Shown: positions 29,657 to 40,157 of the stretch, in pieces
How positions within the stretch are numbered: position 1 is the first letter of the stretch
Layout of the letters: each line of letters opens with the position of its first letter
Assembly: GCA_016717105.1 (NCBI GenBank)
Contig: JADKGF010000011.1
Coordinates: 1-64,000 of the forward strand
Direction of reading: 5' to 3'
From: Saprospiraceae bacterium
Lineage (GTDB): Bacteria; Bacteroidota; Bacteroidia; Chitinophagales; Saprospiraceae
Length of the DNA: 64,000 bases
Notes under the pieces: generated by a model
The model's database searches: none
What the model was told of the DNA's origin: nothing
What the model saw: only the letters and a program-made list of their open reading frames with translations
Program-made: the position numbers and the translations under genes

Positions 29657-29979
29657 ATTTCTAAGAATGGAACTTGGTTGGGGATTTCTCACATTGTAAC
29701 CTTTTATTTGCACTTTGAAGATACCAACTCCAATTTCCATTCCCAAAAGAAATCTTCAAACATGGAATTTCGGGGGGGGGGTTTTAAAATAATTTTGAGA
29801 TAAAAGTATATGGTGTTTTTCTGGTAAATTTTTAAAAACTCAATTCAATTGCACCTTTTTAAATCTAAAAGCCTATCTTTGTTAAAAGTTTCCTACAAAT
29901 AATTATTGTTTATTTATAATCCCCTTTACATAGAGATATTTCGCTATGTATAATTTACTAATAAAAAAATAAATATATT
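29657..29979. other. Intergenic region with G10 tract and promoter-like box
   Basis: 323 bp. A perfect 9-bp inverted repeat TTTGAAGAT / ATCTTCAAA (29714-29722, 29752-29760) spans a 29-nt loop. A run of ten G (29772-29781) stands out against the AT-rich background. A TATCTTTG box at 29874-29881 lies ~98 bp before the next ATG, with no good -33 partner. No gene is visible. Confidence 0.55.
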
Positions 29980-32121
29980 ATGGAGACTTTACTTTTCAAA
30001 AAATTAGCGGTTCTTTTCATTACTTTTAGCTTTATGCTCTTCACTTCTGACCGATTATTTGGTCAAGTTGATACTGTTTTGCAATTGCCATGTCCTGTAG
30101 GCAATATTAAAACTACTCAAATCAGTGGGAAGCTCACAGCAGAATCCAGCACGAGACATAAGCCTATTATAATCAATGATTGCAAAACTTCTAACAATGA
30201 ATATCCTTATCAAGTATTTTATGTGCGAATAACAGATCAACCTACACTTCAAATAAAAAATACTTCCAATGTAGATGTGGCCATATATAGTTACAGTGCT
30301 GATCAAAATCTTTTAGTTAACCCTTGTAATTATTTATTATGGGTTATCCCACAAAATCAAACCTTAGATATAAAAAACCAACTTACTGATGAAATATGGA
30401 CAATTGTGGTACATGCTGCAAACTTGGGAGATTATCCATCTTTTACTTTAGATTTTAGCGAAAATATCCAATTACTAGCGAATCATTGTTCAGTAAAATA
30501 TTATAGTGTATGTGATAAAGACACCATAAGTGAACCGGATAGTAAAATATTATTTAATCCAATTTTTGAGGACCAAGTCATTGTAAATGATTCTATTATT
30601 AATGATCAAAACAATCGTTTTAATACTTTAATAAAAACATATACCATCAATGATCGAATTGTAGCGAGATCCGAGCACTTCGTTCACAAAGGTAAGATGG
30701 TGGACTTTCCTAATTTTTATCAATTTCCTGATTTAGCAGATTTTTCATTAAGTTGTGCATATAATGGTGACTTAAGTCCTCAATCGCTTTATCGTCACCT
30801 TAAAGAAACCATAGGAGATAGCTTAGCAAGAATATATCAATGGCCAGGTATGTTTGATAACACTATTTGTAATCAAGTTTATAGTACTTATACGGATGAG
30901 GTAAATGAAGCTTCAGGTTCAAGTATTCCAAAAACGATCATTCGTACTTTCAAATTTGAAAACTGGTTAAATGGTGACACATTTAAAAGAACACAAAAAA
31001 TAAGTATCTACAACGATCAACCAGTAAAAGTCCAACAATTCGATGTGTTAAATCTTTCTACTGATCCTTGGAGTTGCCAAGCAATGTTGGAATTACCAAC
31101 TCCAATACTTACTAGTGATTGTACGCCCAATTTAAAATATTTAAAACTGTACAATAAATGGGGATTTTTATATCAGCAAGAAAATGGTAAATATCCAACT
31201 CTTTCTTTAGATAAAGGGACGTATCAATTTTATTACTTCTATGATGATGGAATCAATAAACCGGAGACGTCGATCTTAAATGTGAACGTGATTAAGAGTC
31301 AAAATAGTCCATATTTGCAATTACCTGTTTACTATATCGAATCTAATCCTTATCAGATATCCACGCTGGATTTCAAGGATTACGTTATTAGCAATTGTAA
31401 CAATTACGAAGTGACTGTCGAAGAACCTGTGACACCATGTGATTCTATTAATGATGGATTGATTAACTTATGCTGTGAAATGATAGAAAACCCGAGCAAT
31501 GGTTATTATGCAAAGGTTACTTTCAAAGAATATGGCTTAGACTCGTCAGATCAAATCGTTTTATTGGATAGTTTTTGGCAAACGGTCTTGTTGGATGTGC
31601 GCCAGCAAATATTTAGCATAGAATGTCCAGAAAATGTTGTTTTAGATTGCAAAATACAAGATTGGGGACCAACTATCACAGGAACAGCTATTGGAACTGG
31701 ATTTTGTTCATCCGAAAATATTTGGAAATATTCTGATCATATCTTACCAATTAATAATATGGATAAGATAATTAGCAGGACATTTCGATTCCCAAATTTT
31801 GGTGACGCGCAACTTACCTGTACGCAGAAAATCACACTTGAGTGTACATCTGGTACTGAAGAACAAAACACCGAACTAGATATTCAAGTGGTGCCAAATC
31901 CTTTTGATGAACAAATATCTATCAAACTAAAAAATTTAGTAGAAGATGCTTCAATCCAGTTTTTTGATATCAGTGGTAGCCACGTAAATGGAGAATTATT
32001 TTATGATATGACAAATAATAAAATCAGAGTAAACACAAGTCATTGGCCCAAAAATGCGTTATATATTTACAAATTGATCTCTAAAGGACGTATTTTTACT
32101 GGTAAAATTGTAAAATATTAA
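29980..32121 (+). CDS. Large T9SS-exported protein of unknown function
   Basis: 713 residues, uninterrupted. Signal peptide ~1-29 ('VLFITFSFMLFTSDRLFGQ'). The body is beta-rich with many Asp, Asn and evenly spaced Cys ('CPVGN', 'NDCKTSNN', 'CDKDTI', 'CTPNLKY', 'CDSINDGLINLCCEM', 'CPENVVLDCKI'), suggesting disulfide-stabilised adhesin-like modules. The C-terminal ~80 residues are a T9SS type A sorting domain ('IQVVPNPFDEQISIKL' to 'IYKLISKGRIFTGKIVKY'). No catalytic motif is recognised. It stands alone, ~320 bp after the ferredoxin gene. Confidence 0.75.
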   Translation: METLLFKKLAVLFITFSFMLFTSDRLFGQVDTVLQLPCPVGNIKTTQISGKLTAESSTRHKPIIINDCKTSNNEYPYQVFYVRITDQPTLQIKNTSNVDVAIYSYSADQNLLVNPCNYLLWVIPQNQTLDIKNQLTDEIWTIVVHAANLGDYPSFTLDFSENIQLLANHCSVKYYSVCDKDTISEPDSKILFNPIFEDQVIVNDSIINDQNNRFNTLIKTYTINDRIVARSEHFVHKGKMVDFPNFYQFPDLADFSLSCAYNGDLSPQSLYRHLKETIGDSLARIYQWPGMFDNTICNQVYSTYTDEVNEASGSSIPKTIIRTFKFENWLNGDTFKRTQKISIYNDQPVKVQQFDVLNLSTDPWSCQAMLELPTPILTSDCTPNLKYLKLYNKWGFLYQQENGKYPTLSLDKGTYQFYYFYDDGINKPETSILNVNVIKSQNSPYLQLPVYYIESNPYQISTLDFKDYVISNCNNYEVTVEEPVTPCDSINDGLINLCCEMIENPSNGYYAKVTFKEYGLDSSDQIVLLDSFWQTVLLDVRQQIFSIECPENVVLDCKIQDWGPTITGTAIGTGFCSSENIWKYSDHILPINNMDKIISRTFRFPNFGDAQLTCTQKITLECTSGTEEQNTELDIQVVPNPFDEQISIKLKNLVEDASIQFFDISGSHVNGELFYDMTNNKIRVNTSHWPKNALYIYKLISKGRIFTGKIVKY

Positions 32122-32201
32122 GTTCAAATTATACAGTTATTCATAAAGCAAATGCTTGACTTGCAACAATATATCAAATTGATTTAACAAATAGGAATAT
32201 A

Positions 32202-32735
32202 ATGGACATTGAAAAGTTAAAGTATCCCATCGGAAAATTTGAGTGGCCAAAGGAAATAAATGTCGAATTGCTCAATTCATGGATTTCAGTTATATCAGAA
32301 TTTCCCACAAAACTCAAAGTAGAAACAGCGTTTCTTACAGAAGATCAGCTAGATACAAGATACCGACCTGATGGTTGGACTATAAGACAAGTTGTCCACC
32401 ATTGTGCAGATAGCCATATGAATAGTCTTATGCGCCTGAAGTTGGCATTGACAGAAGATCAACCAATTATAAAACCATATTACGAAGAAAAATGGGCTGA
32501 ATTGCCAGATTCACGTTTGCCTATCGGATCTTCGTTGCTTATACTTGATGGTATTCATCAGAGATGGGCCACTATTTTGAGAAATTTGACCAAAGAACAG
32601 TTAGGACGCACTTTTATCCATCCTGATAGTGGAAGATCTATCCGAATAGATGCAAATACAGCACTTTATGCTTGGCACTGCAACCATCATCTTGCACATA
32701 TCACGGAGACAAAGAAGCGCAATAATTGGTCGTGA
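32202..32735 (+). CDS. YfiT-family (DinB-fold) putative thiol S-transferase
   Basis: 177 residues, intact. It starts 'LKYPIGKFEWPKEINVE', the typical opening of YfiT-type proteins. The metal-binding His positions are visible in 'RQVVHHCADSHMNSL' and 'WHCNHHLAHITE'. Family members are described as bacillithiol-dependent S-transferases. Together with the DinB-like gene at 26.1-26.6 kb this is the second DinB-fold protein in the window. Its own neighbours (two exported proteins) do not narrow the substrate. Confidence 0.85.
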   Translation: MDIEKLKYPIGKFEWPKEINVELLNSWISVISEFPTKLKVETAFLTEDQLDTRYRPDGWTIRQVVHHCADSHMNSLMRLKLALTEDQPIIKPYYEEKWAELPDSRLPIGSSLLILDGIHQRWATILRNLTKEQLGRTFIHPDSGRSIRIDANTALYAWHCNHHLAHITETKKRNNWS

Positions 32736-32862
32736 TGGAGACATTTTCAGTCGATAATAATGAAACAATTAGGAATTAGCACGTATTCACACAATTTAAA
32801 TTTGTTTGATTGAGTTGGGTACATTACATTTGGTTTTTTATTACTCTTTAAACTAATGCATT

Positions 32863-35256
32863 ATGCAATTTAATTACAAGCTTCTTATTGTTTTACTTTT
32901 TGTCTTCGGTAAATCATTCGGGCAGTCGGGCAATAAAATTTTTGATCAAAGTTATTTGCATGAAATCAGGATTACTTTTGCTGATGAAAATTATTGGGAG
33001 ACCTTAAATAATAATTTTGAGTCATTGATACCTGGCGAACCTAGTGAAGATGCAATCCCTTATCTTACATCTTCTGTGAAGATAGATGGAACAGCTTATG
33101 ATCATGTTGGCGTCAGATTTAAAGGTTATTCATCATTTTTATTTGTACCAGGAAAAAAAAGACCATTTAAACTTGATTTTAATGAATTTGTAGATAATCG
33201 TACTATTGATGGATTAAGAAAACTCAATCTAAATAATGGGGTAGGAGATCCTGCATTCCAACGCGATTTTATATGTTATAATTTATTGCGAAAAATGGGT
33301 ATCCCTGCACCCAGAGTGGCTTTTGTCAAATTGTACTTAAATGATGAGTATTGGGGATTATATACGATGGTAGAACAGATCGACAAGTCATTTTTAAAAG
33401 ACAATTACGCGGATAATGACGGCTCCTTATACAAAAATATTGGTTGGTCCAATCTAGAATATAATGGTGATCGTAAGTCAGACTATCCTGAATTTGAAAA
33501 AAAGACAAAAGAATCTGAGCCCTGGACAGATTTTATTGATTTGATCAAAAAAATGAATATTAGTAAAATCACATATAAATCTGACTTGGAAAGCGTATTT
33601 GAAGTAGATGATTATTTGAAAGTTCTAGCGGTTGATATGATTACAGGAAATTGGGATTCTTACCATTTTCATGGGCGCAATTGGTATTTGTATAAGGATA
33701 GTACGTCAAATAAATTTCATTGGCAGCCTTGGGATTATAACTTAGCTTTAGGTGGGACATTTAACGGTGGTCATCCTGTCGTTCCTGGAGATTCCACGTG
33801 TACTTTTCGTTCCAAAATAGAATACGTCATCGATGACAATAGCAAATGCACGATGAGTATTTGTGGTATTGATCAGCTTTCTGATGTTACAGTATCTTGG
33901 TATGTAGATGAAATACATAAAGGAAATGCTAAAAGCATCAATGCTATTATGCCGTCTGGAGGTTTAAATGTAGCTGCAGATATAAATTATCGAGATAATG
34001 AAAATGTTTGTAAGTTGAATTTATCTGAGTTTATAATTGCGGCAGATCAATGGATAGAATGTCCATCCGTATTGACTAGTGCATTTACACATAATGTTAA
34101 TGATTCTAGAATCCAGGAAGTATTACATGAAGGTAACTGTTGTGAAATTTGGGGATCTGAATGTGAAGAGTTTTTGCAGAACTTGCAATGCCAACGAAGC
34201 TATGATTCGATTTTGAACTTGCAATTATTTGGTTTTGAGTATAGGAAAGTTTTAAACAGTAAGCTTTTGGAAATACCAGAATATTACGATGCTTACACAA
34301 AAAATGTTTGTAAAGCAATTAGTTATATGACTAATGAAGCCATCATGCCTGGCGTTTATAAAAATGTTGCGATGATCAAAGATGCTGTTGAATCTGACAA
34401 AAATTATGTTTTTCTTCCTGAAAATTTTAAATATGATATTTCCGTAGGCAACAATTCATCACCTATACCTTCCATTCCGGAGTTTATTAGAAAAAGAAAA
34501 GCAGACTTGACTAAACAATTGTCTAATGCAGGCATCACTTGTGCTGTAGAACCAACAGAAGTATTGAATTGGCACGATGTAGTTGTCAATGAATTGGTCG
34601 CTTCCAATACAGAAGGATCTGGAATTGTGGATGAAAAAGGAGAATATGACGATTGGATCGAATTGTTCAATAATTCTGCAAAGGAAATAAATTTGACGTC
34701 TTATTACTTATCGGACAATAATACAAATCTCACAAAATGGGCTTTTCCTGAAAATACTAAAATAGCTCCTGGAGGATATCTTATAATCTGGGCGGATGAA
34801 AATAAAACAGATGGGCCTTTGCATTGTAATTTTAAACTCTCAAAAACTGGTGAACAACTTTATTTATCCAATGGCCAATTATTTGTGGATAGCCTTAATT
34901 TTAAGAGTTTGGGTGATAACCAATCGTTCAGTAGGATTCCGAACGGAACAGGAGAGTTTGTGATAAAGAATCCCACATTTGGTTTTGACAATTCTAAAAC
35001 TTCAAGCACATCGATTGTTGAAAATAATGGTTTCCAAATTTTCCCTAATCCTGCTTCAAACGGACTCAATGTCAGACTTAATACCGAGATCAAAGAAGTT
35101 TCAGTTTTTGATGTGACTGGTAGAAAGATGAACGTGCCTTTATCTATCAATGACGCCCAAGCTTATATTGACATTGTTTCATTGCATTCAGGCATATTTT
35201 TTATTGAAGTTAAGTCAGATAATTTCGGAGCGATTCGGAAGTTTATAAAAAGATAA
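32863..35256 (+). CDS. CotH-kinase-like, lamin-tail-domain protein exported by T9SS
   Basis: 797 residues, intact. Signal peptide 1-21. CotH domain from ~25: 'VGVRFKGYSSFL', 'FKLDFNEFVD', 'GLRKLNLNNGVGDP', 'WGLYTMVEQIDKSFLKD' and 'HWQPWDYNLALGG' (metal-binding Asp/Asn). A Cys-containing insert of ~155 residues (~300-455) interrupts the fold before the helical end 'YRKVLNSKLLEIPEYYDAY'. A lamin-tail domain (~565-700) has 'DDWIELFNNSAKEINLTSYY' and 'FPENTKIAPGGYLIIWADE'. The T9SS sorting domain ('FQIFPNPASNGLNVRL') ends it. CotH proteins phosphorylate proteins; here the substrate would be at the cell surface or outside. Confidence 0.85.
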   Translation: MQFNYKLLIVLLFVFGKSFGQSGNKIFDQSYLHEIRITFADENYWETLNNNFESLIPGEPSEDAIPYLTSSVKIDGTAYDHVGVRFKGYSSFLFVPGKKRPFKLDFNEFVDNRTIDGLRKLNLNNGVGDPAFQRDFICYNLLRKMGIPAPRVAFVKLYLNDEYWGLYTMVEQIDKSFLKDNYADNDGSLYKNIGWSNLEYNGDRKSDYPEFEKKTKESEPWTDFIDLIKKMNISKITYKSDLESVFEVDDYLKVLAVDMITGNWDSYHFHGRNWYLYKDSTSNKFHWQPWDYNLALGGTFNGGHPVVPGDSTCTFRSKIEYVIDDNSKCTMSICGIDQLSDVTVSWYVDEIHKGNAKSINAIMPSGGLNVAADINYRDNENVCKLNLSEFIIAADQWIECPSVLTSAFTHNVNDSRIQEVLHEGNCCEIWGSECEEFLQNLQCQRSYDSILNLQLFGFEYRKVLNSKLLEIPEYYDAYTKNVCKAISYMTNEAIMPGVYKNVAMIKDAVESDKNYVFLPENFKYDISVGNNSSPIPSIPEFIRKRKADLTKQLSNAGITCAVEPTEVLNWHDVVVNELVASNTEGSGIVDEKGEYDDWIELFNNSAKEINLTSYYLSDNNTNLTKWAFPENTKIAPGGYLIIWADENKTDGPLHCNFKLSKTGEQLYLSNGQLFVDSLNFKSLGDNQSFSRIPNGTGEFVIKNPTFGFDNSKTSSTSIVENNGFQIFPNPASNGLNVRLNTEIKEVSVFDVTGRKMNVPLSINDAQAYIDIVSLHSGIFFIEVKSDNFGAIRKFIKR

Positions 35257-35302
35257 AAATAGATTTTACATTTTAGTTCTAACTATTTCACAAGTAATGA
35301 TA

Positions 35303-35338
35303 AAGGAGCATGATCATCCAAATTTAATCATGCTCCTT
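35303..35338. terminator. Bidirectional terminator between convergent genes
   Basis: Perfect 12-bp stem AAGGAGCATGAT / ATCATGCTCCTT with a 12-nt loop, between the CotH stop (35256) and the PNGase stop (35353). It is symmetric and could serve both strands, though flanking T-runs are short. Confidence 0.8.
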
Positions 35339-35352
35339 AATTTTATGAGGCA

Positions 35353-38300
35353 CTATATCTTTATTAACTTATAAGTTTTTGATATTGTTTTACTGGTGAT
35401 TTGTACAAAATAAATGCCTGACGGCTTTTCTGATAAGTCAATGAAGTCGTAAGTGTTTTGTCAGTGTAATTTGATATACGCTCCGTACTGATCGGCATTC
35501 CTGCTTGACTCAATAATGTAACTGCAGTGATACCAGTAAATCCGGACAATTCTATACGAGCTTCGCCCGATGTAGGATTAGGATAGATTTTTATGTCTTC
35601 AGTTATGTTTTCATCCGCGGTGGCATTAGGAATACCGCTCACGAAATTGAATGTATATTCACTACCGAAATCTGGCTGAAAGGTCATCCAAGTACCGTTT
35701 ACTCCTTTAGCACGGATATATCCATCTCCGTCACCATTTGCCCACCATGATATGCCATCCTGGCCGCTGTCAGTAAATTGTAACTGATAACATCCACTTA
35801 GATTCGGAATAGTGTCATTATAAATGGCGAAAGAAGTCAATCCCGTTTTACTTGACTTGATGATTTTGCCATCGCTGTCTTTTAGTGTCCATTTGGTTTC
35901 AGAAGGTGCGCCATTTGTTTTCATTGAAATGATGATGCCACCGTCCAGATTTTTTACTGGAACCATATTGGTACTCAATTTATTATTGGGCGCATATTCA
36001 TCATTGGTATTATTGACTTGTGTTATGTTTGCAAAAAACTTTTTACCACCGTAAAATGCCGCAACATCTAAATCGGGTAATACGATTGTTTTTGTTTTGA
36101 GAAAACCTAAATTGCCTGTCCAAGTGAAAGAATTTGTAATTCCACCTTCAACTCCGTATTGAATAATTGCAGATGTAAGTTCATTTGTTCCATTATTTTT
36201 AATTACAATTGTTGGATTGGCACACGCTGGATTAATACGACTATTTACGACTGCTTCAGATGGCGAAATAATTTCATCGACAGCAGCATCATTGGCAAAA
36301 CTTGCATTGCCATATTTGACCAATTGAGTATTGACGATATATCTACTGTCGCCCGTAGCTGTATTGATTCCATAATCCAAACTAAATTCTGAATTTGGTG
36401 TGACCAAAGACATAATTTCAAACTCTCTTAAGTCTGAAGGCGCACCTGGGCACCAGCCTGCTCGATCGTAAATCCAAGTTCCGCCTTGTGGATAAATTGG
36501 ATTATTGCCGCATTCCTTCCACAATTGCCAAGAGAAATCTGTAGTACCACTATTTACATTTATCGAATGGGTACGTGCGATAAACTCGCCTTCCTGACCA
36601 TGACCTGTAGCTACTGTTCGGACTTTCATCGATTTAACGGTTGGCTCAGCAAATAATTTTCTTGACTCCAGACTGGTATTGTTTAAAATAGACGTATAAT
36701 TGTAAGAGTTGACTGGCCAAACTTGTTGGATGGACAATACAGGTCTTGTTGGTTTTCCTTTGATATAGGCAAACTTAATATCCATTTCTTCTTGTCGTTC
36801 GCCACCTTTATCCATTAAAAATCTTTTCTTGCCTTTCAATATCGGGCCATAATCTGTTACGTCAAAAACCCAAGTTTTACCTTCTTTTCCGAAATCCAGA
36901 CCTATGCCATATGGTGTTACAAATGAAAGTAATTCGAATTTTGAAGGTGAATAGTTATGGTAAACTAATTCTCCGATTTCGATTATATCTTCTTCGGGAT
37001 AGTTGACTGTTTCGACTACATTACCATCTTCATCATACACATTAAATGTACCGGCAGCCCAGTAATACAAAGGACTTCCAGCTACCAATTTCTTGTCAAT
37101 AATACTATATGGCGTGATTTTACGCGGTGCATTTTGGACTGAATCTCTCTGTACAGCATTCGTAACTTGTATATTAGCGTTTCCACTTAGCCATGAGATA
37201 TCAGGTTTTGATGATAAAGTACTGATATTTTTGAAAATGTTGTTGCCTCTAAATATGTTTTTATTTAATCGATTCACAAAAGTACAGCTACCTTTAAATG
37301 TTGATTTGTCGCTAAGAATATATGGATCTTCATCATTCATATCATAATAAGCTGCTAAATTATTCTGAATTGAAGGAAGCTCAGTTGGGTTTTTAATCAT
37401 TAGTGATTGTATATCATTTACACTGAGTTCTTTGTCCCAAACCGTAAAATCATCTAGTAATCCAAAATATGGGTTTCCATTGGTCAAGTGACCACCTAAT
37501 ACAAATTTATCAATGGTGATAGGTTTCGTTTTTCCAGTTGCGGAGTGCCATAATGTGCCATTGAGATAAATTTTCATACTTCCAGTAGTTGTATTTTGGT
37601 AAATGCCCAGTGATTCCATACACCTTCAAACTCCGCAGCCACAGCAGGTTTGTCTATTCTATCATAACCCGACGCATCAGCACCACAATCCCAATAAATT
37701 GATGAATTTGACCAAGGTAGATGCACGTTAAGTTGTCTGTATTTATTGACATCTTCAGCATAAAATATAGAATTATTGGCTGGAAGTATTTCTGAATTTC
37801 CATTTGCCCAAAATGCTATTGTAATTTCATTTTTTATATTCTTAAATCCATCAACAGTTAAGTTTCCTATTCCTTGAGTACCAAGTTCAAGGTATCTATC
37901 GTTCGAAATATTACCTATACAAGTGTTATCAGAGATATTTGTTCCTAAAATTTCAAGTCCTTGGATATCTTGTTCATTACCTGTGAAGGATAGTGCTACC
38001 ACAAGGTTTGAAGTGCCGTCATAAGTAAATCCTTTGTGAAAATATACATCTGTAGTTCCAGAGCCATTAAATGTGATATTTCTATTTGCTACCTCATTTA
38101 GGGATAGCCCAGAGATAGCTTTGGCATCCAATTCTGACAATGCTGTATGTCCTATTTGTATTTTTAGAAAGGAAAGTTTGCCACTATTTTTATTTTTAAA
38201 ACTTATGCCCGCAATATTTCCACTTGCCAAGCTTGGCATTTCACTAGATTTGAAAAGATACCATGCTTTGTAAGTATTGTGGTTTTTGGTAATTACTGTT

Positions 38301-38767
38301 GCATTGCCTTGATGGTTTCCAGCTTGAATTTTGGTAATACCTGTATTCGAGTTAACTACGACATTTTGTATATTATAATCGGTAAATGTATAGGTGGGAC
38401 GCGTTGTGTACAAAAAATAATCATCAGTCAGCCCACTTATGATAAAGTCTGGATGCGTAGATCTTAATGAATCCAAGCTTGTGGAGTCAATCACACTAGT
38501 GTTGCAACTATAATCCCATTCGCCGCAGCCTTTATTTCTGTCCGCACCAGTCGATACTAGCGCACCTTTGCAACGCATATTATAGTACATAAGGATTTTT
38601 TCATACTGATTGTGATCACCAGTTGGAAATTGGATAAGACTATCTCTTGTTTTCGAGTTGTATTGAAATGATTGAACCCATGTTGTGTCTTGACCATTCA
38701 AAGATGGAAATAAAAATAATACAAAAACTACAAAACAAAATTTTGAAAAGGTAAATGTTTCTGTCAT
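35353..38767 (-). CDS. PNGase F-like glycoamidase with LamG insert and T9SS signal, two frameshifts
   Basis: About 1138 residues. Signal peptide 1-25. The N-terminal half resembles N-glycanase_N, with 'GCGEWDYSCN' whose Asp (residue 85) matches the position of the catalytic Asp of PNGase F. A LamG-type lectin module lies at ~290-470 ('GVWNHWAFTK'). The N-glycanase C-terminal half follows from ~720, with 'WKECGNNPIYPQGGTWIYDR' and 'AGWCPGAP', highly characteristic. A T9SS domain ('IKIYPNPTSGEARIEL') ends it. One shift near 37610 breaks the LamG part. A second near 35435 scrambles the tail; correcting it restores 'KPSGIYFVQI...YKLIK' and a stop at 35353. Likely role: removal of N-glycans from extracellular glycoproteins. 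Confidence 0.8.
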
Positions 38768-38987
38768 GATGAAATGTTTTGGCTATTGGTTAAGCCATAA
38801 AATTATAATATTTTTTCTTTTTTATAGTGAAACCATGCAGATTTAACCATTTTTCATTGAAATTTCTTCATTAAATTAGATTTAGCTTTGGTGTTATTAG
38901 TAAAACATGGATTCTAATTATGTTTATTGAACTAGGAGTTAAGTAAGCGCTTTTAGATCAAAGTAATCTATACTTAGCTACAAAACT

Positions 38988-39018
38988 TTTGCTTATTTAC
39001 CTACTTTCACTATCTTGT
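38988..39018 (+). promoter_or_regulatory. Promoter of the PAP2-paaD unit
   Basis: TTTG (38988-38991), a 19-nt spacer and TATCTTGT (39011-39018) give a near-consensus Bacteroidota promoter. It places the transcript start after 39018, supporting ATG 39037 over the upstream TTG at 38989 as start of the PAP2 gene. Confidence 0.6.
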
Positions 39019-39036
39019 GACCCGAAATATGCCGTC

Positions 39037-39612
39037 ATGAATATCATCCAATGGGATATTACTTTATTTGAATGGATCAATAACAATTTGTCATCAGACT
39101 TGCTCGATTTTATCTTGCCTTGGATGCGTGAACCATTGTTTTGGGTGCCGATGTATGCTTTTATCATAGCTTTTGTATTTTTTAATTTTGGTCACAAAGC
39201 TTATTGGTTTGTATTATTCTTGGCGCTTACGGTCGGAAGTTCAGATATCATCAGTTCAAGGGTGATCAAAAAATCGATAAAAAGACTGCGCCCATGTAAT
39301 ACAGAATATGTTCAGGTTATAGAACGTGTACAATGTGGATCTGGATATAGTTTTACATCTAATCATGCAGCCAATCACTTTGCTGTAGCTACATTTCTAG
39401 TTTTGACTTTGGGCCAAAAGTTTCGTAAGATCAGACCATGGTTGTGGGTATGGGCATCGATCATTGCCATTTCGCAAGTCTATGTTGGTGTACATTTTCC
39501 ACTAGATATCTTTGTTGGTGGCATTTTAGGTATCCTTATCGGGAAATTCTGGTCCTTGCTTTTTGACAAATATTATGGATATGTTTTAAAACCCAATGGG
39601 CTAGTAGTATGA
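39037..39612 (+). CDS. PAP2-family membrane phosphatase
   Basis: 191 residues from ATG 39037. Five to six hydrophobic helices. The acid-phosphatase signature is complete: 'KKSIKRLRPC' (KxxxxxxRP), 'SGYSFTSNHAANHF' (variant of the PSGH loop with SN-H) and 'SQVYVGVHFPLDI' (SRxxxxxHxxxD-type). It probably dephosphorylates undecaprenyl pyrophosphate or another lipid phosphate. The stop overlaps the paaD start (ATGA), indicating translational coupling, although the two functions seem unrelated. Confidence 0.87.
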   Translation: MNIIQWDITLFEWINNNLSSDLLDFILPWMREPLFWVPMYAFIIAFVFFNFGHKAYWFVLFLALTVGSSDIISSRVIKKSIKRLRPCNTEYVQVIERVQCGSGYSFTSNHAANHFAVATFLVLTLGQKFRKIRPWLWVWASIIAISQVYVGVHFPLDIFVGGILGILIGKFWSLLFDKYYGYVLKPNGLVV

Positions 39613-40097
39613 CCAGCAAAGAAATATTCAACATTTTGGAAACGGTTTCTGATCCTGAGATACCTGTATTGACGATTGCAGATTTGGGGATTTTGCAGAA
39701 GGCTGAGATAGATGAAAATACAGGCAAGGTGACAGTTTATATCACACCTACTTACAATGGTTGCCCTGCCATGGATATGATTACAATAAATATCAAATCT
39801 GCATTGCAAGAAGCAGGCATTACTGAATGTGAGGTCATCTCACTTCTTGAACCAACATGGACTACCGACTGGATCACCTACGAAGGTAGAAAAAAACTCA
39901 TGGATTATGGGATTTCGCCACCAGCTGAACAGAGTAGCGATACATCATTTTTAACTGGCAAATCACCTGTAGTCCAATGCCCACAGTGCAAATCAGTTAA
40001 TACGGAGTTGGTTAGTAGGTTCGGGTCCACGGCATGCAAGGCATTGTACAAATGCAAAGATTGTTTAGAGCCATTTGATTATTTTAAATGTCATTAG
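39609..40097 (+). CDS. paaD: PaaD: phenylacetyl-CoA epoxidase maturation protein
   Basis: 162 residues, intact. The N-terminal MIP18/DUF59-type domain has 'LETVSDPEIPVLTIADLGIL' and 'ITPTYNGCPAMDMI'. A C-terminal zinc-ribbon has 'CPQCKSVNTELVSRFGSTAC' and 'CKDCLEPFDYFKCH', the features that separate PaaD from general SufT proteins. It is thought to assist metal-centre assembly of the PaaABC epoxidase in aerobic phenylacetate breakdown. A PaaG-like gene follows by 60 bp; paaABCE are not in the window. Confidence 0.9.
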   Translation: MTSKEIFNILETVSDPEIPVLTIADLGILQKAEIDENTGKVTVYITPTYNGCPAMDMITINIKSALQEAGITECEVISLLEPTWTTDWITYEGRKKLMDYGISPPAEQSSDTSFLTGKSPVVQCPQCKSVNTELVSRFGSTACKALYKCKDCLEPFDYFKCH

Positions 40098-40157
40098 GGT
40101 AAGGTTTCCTTTAAGATCATAAGACACAATATTAATGTGAATTTATAAATTTCAATC

